Positions 61,694 to 64,000 of a stretch of DNA of 64,000 nt are shown in pieces; position 1 is the stretch's first letter; each line of letters begins with the position of its first letter. The notes beneath the pieces are model-generated. The model did no database searches and was not told the DNA's origin. It saw only the letters and a list, made by a program, of their open reading frames with translations. The stretch spans positions 62,001 through 126,000 of the forward strand of contig NVWA01000017.1 of NCBI GenBank assembly GCA_002746535.1, given 5' to 3'. The translations under genes and the position numbers were made by a program. Source of the DNA: Planctomycetota bacterium. GTDB taxonomy: Bacteria; Planctomycetota; GCA-2746535.

Positions 61694-62974
61694 TTATTTA
61701 CCTAAGCCCTTGCTACCAATATCCTTACGGTAATAAGCACCATCAAAAGACAAATGATCTACTATATCATAAGTATTGCTGATTGCTTCTTCAAGGTTAG
61801 CGCCCATTCCAGTAACACCGAGTACCCTTCCTCCATTTGTTAGATATTGTTCACCAGATTTTCTAATACCTGAATGAAAAACTACGCCTTTTTCATAATT
61901 TTTATCGAGTCCAGTTATAGTCTTATTTTTACTATAACTTCCAGGATATCCCTCACTAGACATAACAACGCAAACAGCAGATTCAGGATGCCATTCAATC
62001 ATTTGACGATGTAAATTATTGTTGCAGCAAGATAATAGCACAGGAACAATATCAGTTTTCATCCGCATTAATACTGGTTGAGCCTCAGGATCGCCAAAGC
62101 GACAATTAAACTCAACTACTTTTGGACCTTTTGGTGTCATCATAAGCCCAGCATATAACAAACCTTTGTAAGTAGAATCATCAGAATTCATAGCGTGTAC
62201 AGTAGGAACAATTATTCTCTCTAACACATCATTGAGCAAATTCTCAGTTAATATAGGTGCAGGAGAATATGCCCCCATTCCACCAGTGTTAGGACCTTTA
62301 TCATCATCAAAAATTGGTTTATGATCTTGAGCAGATTCTAAAGGATATATATTATGTCCATCTGTAAATACAAATAAGGAAGCTTCTTCGCCTGGCATAA
62401 AATCTTCGATGATAATATTACTTCCTGATTCTCCATGTACTTTATCAATCATTGTTTCTTGGATAGCTTTTTCAGCTTCTTCAAGAGTTTTACATACATA
62501 GGCCCCTTTCCCAGCTGCTAAACCATCTGTTTTTATCACTAAAGGTGCACCTACTGACTCAATGTGTAATAATGCCGCTTTATAATCATTAAATGCTACA
62601 AATTCTGCCGTTGGTATATTATGCTTTCTTAAAAGCTTTTTCATGTAAATTTTACTGCCTTCTATTCTGGCAGCACGTTGCGAGGGACCAAAAGCCTTCA
62701 AACCATTTTGTTCAAACAAATCGACGACACCATTTACTAGTGGGATTTCTGGTCCAATGACGGTAAGTCCTATGTCATTCTTTAAGGCAAAATCTAGCAT
62801 TCCTTTTAAATCATCGCCATCAACATTCACGCTTTCAGCGAACTCTTCGATGCCTGGGCTACCTGGAATACAATAAAGTTTATTCAATAAAGGTGATTGA
62901 TGAATTTTCCATGCCAACGCATGTTCTCGGCCTCCATTACCAATCAGTAAAATATTGATTTTCTTATCTTCCAT
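61694..62974 (-). CDS. purD: Phosphoribosylamine--glycine ligase
   Basis: A 426-residue enzyme for the second step of purine synthesis, joining phosphoribosylamine and glycine with ATP. It has NGGREHALAWKI (residues about 13-24), GPEIPLVNGVVDLF, the ATP-grasp segment VIKTDGLAAGKGAYVC and the metal-binding VEFNCRFGDPEAQ. Length is normal. The ATG follows the rsmG stop with no gap (TAAATG), so the two are translated together. Confidence 0.97.
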   Translation of the reverse strand: MEDKKINILLIGNGGREHALAWKIHQSPLLNKLYCIPGSPGIEEFAESVNVDGDDLKGMLDFALKNDIGLTVIGPEIPLVNGVVDLFEQNGLKAFGPSQRAARIEGSKIYMKKLLRKHNIPTAEFVAFNDYKAALLHIESVGAPLVIKTDGLAAGKGAYVCKTLEEAEKAIQETMIDKVHGESGSNIIIEDFMPGEEASLFVFTDGHNIYPLESAQDHKPIFDDDKGPNTGGMGAYSPAPILTENLLNDVLERIIVPTVHAMNSDDSTYKGLLYAGLMMTPKGPKVVEFNCRFGDPEAQPVLMRMKTDIVPVLLSCCNNNLHRQMIEWHPESAVCVVMSSEGYPGSYSKNKTITGLDKNYEKGVVFHSGIRKSGEQYLTNGGRVLGVTGMGANLEEAISNTYDIVDHLSFDGAYYRKDIGSKGLGK

Positions 62975-63646
62975 TTATTTCTCTCCCCTTTTTTGAAAAA
63001 CTCTAATTCGATGATGTATTGTCAATGGACTTAATTCCGGTTTGAAGTCTGCTATTTCTATTAATTTTTTCTTTTCAGAAAAAGGTAATTCTATAGCAGA
63101 TGGACCACATAGTTGAATTAAGATTCCATTATCAGATAGCAGATTATAGACTTCATTAAGAATTTTATTATCTAATTTAATAGCTCTCGCCGTAATAATT
63201 CCTGTATTCCCTATCAATTCTTTATTTTTTTTACTCATTTCTTCAGCGCGACCATGATAAGGTATAAATTGATCTAATTTAAGATCTGACAAAGCTGTTT
63301 TCAGAAACTGAATCTTTTTATTTCTGGCATCCACCAAAAACCATTTTTTATCGCTAAAGTATAGACCTAATGGAACTCCAGGAAATCCTCCTCCAGTTCC
63401 GATATCAACGCAATATTCATATTTTTTTGAAAGCTCTATTCCCATTTCTTTCATAAAGAAGATGGGTGAGAAGGAATCCAAGAAGTGCTTCGCTAAAATC
63501 TCATCTTTATCTTTAGTGATTTTAGTCAAATCCTGAAACTTAGAAGCCACTTCTACTTTATTCCAAAATTTTTCTAAGAGAGTCATGGCTACATTATCGA
63601 AATTGATTTCATATTTAACAAAATAAGAATTTAGCTCTTGAAACAT
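62975..63646 (-). CDS. rsmG: 16S rRNA (guanine-527-N7)-methyltransferase
   Basis: I start at the ATG at 63646 (223 residues), which matches the family N-terminus; a TTG at 63664 is in frame and neither has a clear ribosome site. The SAM-binding motif DIGTGGGFPGVPLGL is complete, followed by LVDARNKKIQFLK and the late motif ITARAI. The enzyme methylates G527 of 16S rRNA; loss gives low-level streptomycin resistance in other species. It lies between metG and purD instead of beside mnmG or parAB. Confidence 0.94.
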   Translation of the reverse strand: MFQELNSYFVKYEINFDNVAMTLLEKFWNKVEVASKFQDLTKITKDKDEILAKHFLDSFSPIFFMKEMGIELSKKYEYCVDIGTGGGFPGVPLGLYFSDKKWFLVDARNKKIQFLKTALSDLKLDQFIPYHGRAEEMSKKNKELIGNTGIITARAIKLDNKILNEVYNLLSDNGILIQLCGPSAIELPFSEKKKLIEIADFKPELSPLTIHHRIRVFQKRGEK

Positions 63647-63673
63647 ATTTACAGATCTATCCAAAAATGATTT

Positions 63674-64000
63674 TTAGTTTATTCGATCACCATTCTTAGA
63701 GTTAGTTAATGGACTTAGGATATGAATATCTTTGCCCCCAGGACCTGCTGCTAAAATCATTCCTTCACTGACGCCAAACTTCATCTTTCTAGGTTTTAAA
63801 TTAGCTACTAGTGAAACTTGCTTACCGATTAGATCTTTAGGGTCATAGGCTTCTTTTATTCCAGCCAAAACATTTCTGGTTTCAAAACCAATATCGACGG
63901 TCAGTTGCAATAATTTATCGGCACCTTTAACTAGATTTGCTTCTGTTATGGTTCCTACCCTTAAATCTATTTTGCTGAAGTCATCAATTGTAATTTCGGA
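63674..64000 (-). CDS. metG: C-terminal tRNA-binding domain of methionyl-tRNA synthetase (5' end outside window)
   Basis: The frame is open to the right edge, giving 108 codons. The visible part is a complete EMAPII/Trbp111-type OB fold: [20 protein letters not shown], then [39 protein letters not shown]. This is the usual end of long MetG proteins, where it dimerises and binds tRNA. A free-standing Trbp111-like protein would have about the same length, so the name depends on sequence outside the window. rsmG starts 27 bases after its stop. Confidence 0.75.
   Translation of the reverse strand, partial: SEITIDDFSKIDLRVGTITEANLVKGADKLLQLTVDIGFETRNVLAGIKEAYDPKDLIGKQVSLVANLKPRKMKFGVSEGMILAAGPGGKDIHILSPLTNSKNGDRIN

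Overview
The window is a stretch of AT-rich bacterial chromosome (single 60-base lines counted by eye run from about 12% to 67% G+C, most near 33-41%). The mix of a DUF58/BatA/von Willebrand A operon, alpha-toroid and NPCBM proteins, PQQ- and NHL-type beta-propellers, a YdjY-domain protein, paired GH130 enzymes, a DUF4962/heparinase-type lyase, a TPR-bearing serine/threonine kinase with a D-W-G loop and a lysine/alanine-rich histone H1-like protein points to the Planctomycetes-Verrucomicrobia-Lentisphaerae superphylum, most likely a marine Lentisphaera-like organism. The placement is inference: there is no rRNA in the window.

Region 1 (1-17400, minus strand) is one very tight operon of nine genes, joined mostly by 1-4 base overlaps: DUF58 protein, BatA-type VWA membrane protein, second VWA/glutamine-amidotransferase-like membrane protein, alpha-toroid secreted protein, a 1241-residue membrane/coiled-coil protein, NPCBM protein, lipoprotein, NHL propeller and PQQ propeller (cut by the window edge). 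The MoxR ATPase normally found beside DUF58 is absent. The operon looks like a cell-envelope machine whose job is not known.

Region 2 (17900-24100) holds an orphan SUKH (SMI1/KNR4) immunity-type protein, a lipoprotein CBM9-alpha/beta hydrolase, a YdjY-domain coiled-coil protein, a small secreted protein and two copies of a GGACAGACC-type hairpin repeat.

Region 3 (24200-39100) is a glycan-use island: a DUF4091 glycosidase divergent from an AraC regulator, an operon of GT4 glycosyltransferase and two GH130 mannoside phosphorylase/mannosidase-type enzymes divergent from a GntR/LacI-type regulator with two clear GTGCAC operators, a Kelch protein, a DUF4962/heparinase II/III-like lyase, and a second Kelch protein with visibly higher G+C than all its neighbours.

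Region 4 (39500-44600) is the most interesting small locus: a sigma-54-type activator with unusual end domains, divergent from a two-gene operon of a vanillyl-alcohol-oxidase/4-cresol-dehydrogenase-type flavoenzyme and a FeeM-like N-acyl amino acid synthase. A near-consensus -24/-12 element lies just before the operon. Together they suggest a regulated pathway for an oxidised N-acyl-tyrosine-like small molecule.

Region 5 (44600-51700) holds a 1540-residue TPR serine/threonine kinase preceded by the decayed tail of a paralogue, a Fic protein with an N-terminal inhibitory motif, decayed coding remnants and several dispersed repeats.

Region 6 (51700-64000) is mostly housekeeping: tRNA-Pro(UGG), rpsO, pnp, nagB, murG, tsaC, purD, rsmG and the end of metG, with a tail-anchored protein, a histone H1-like protein beside an extremely AT-rich stretch, a lone VWA protein and a PilZ protein between them.
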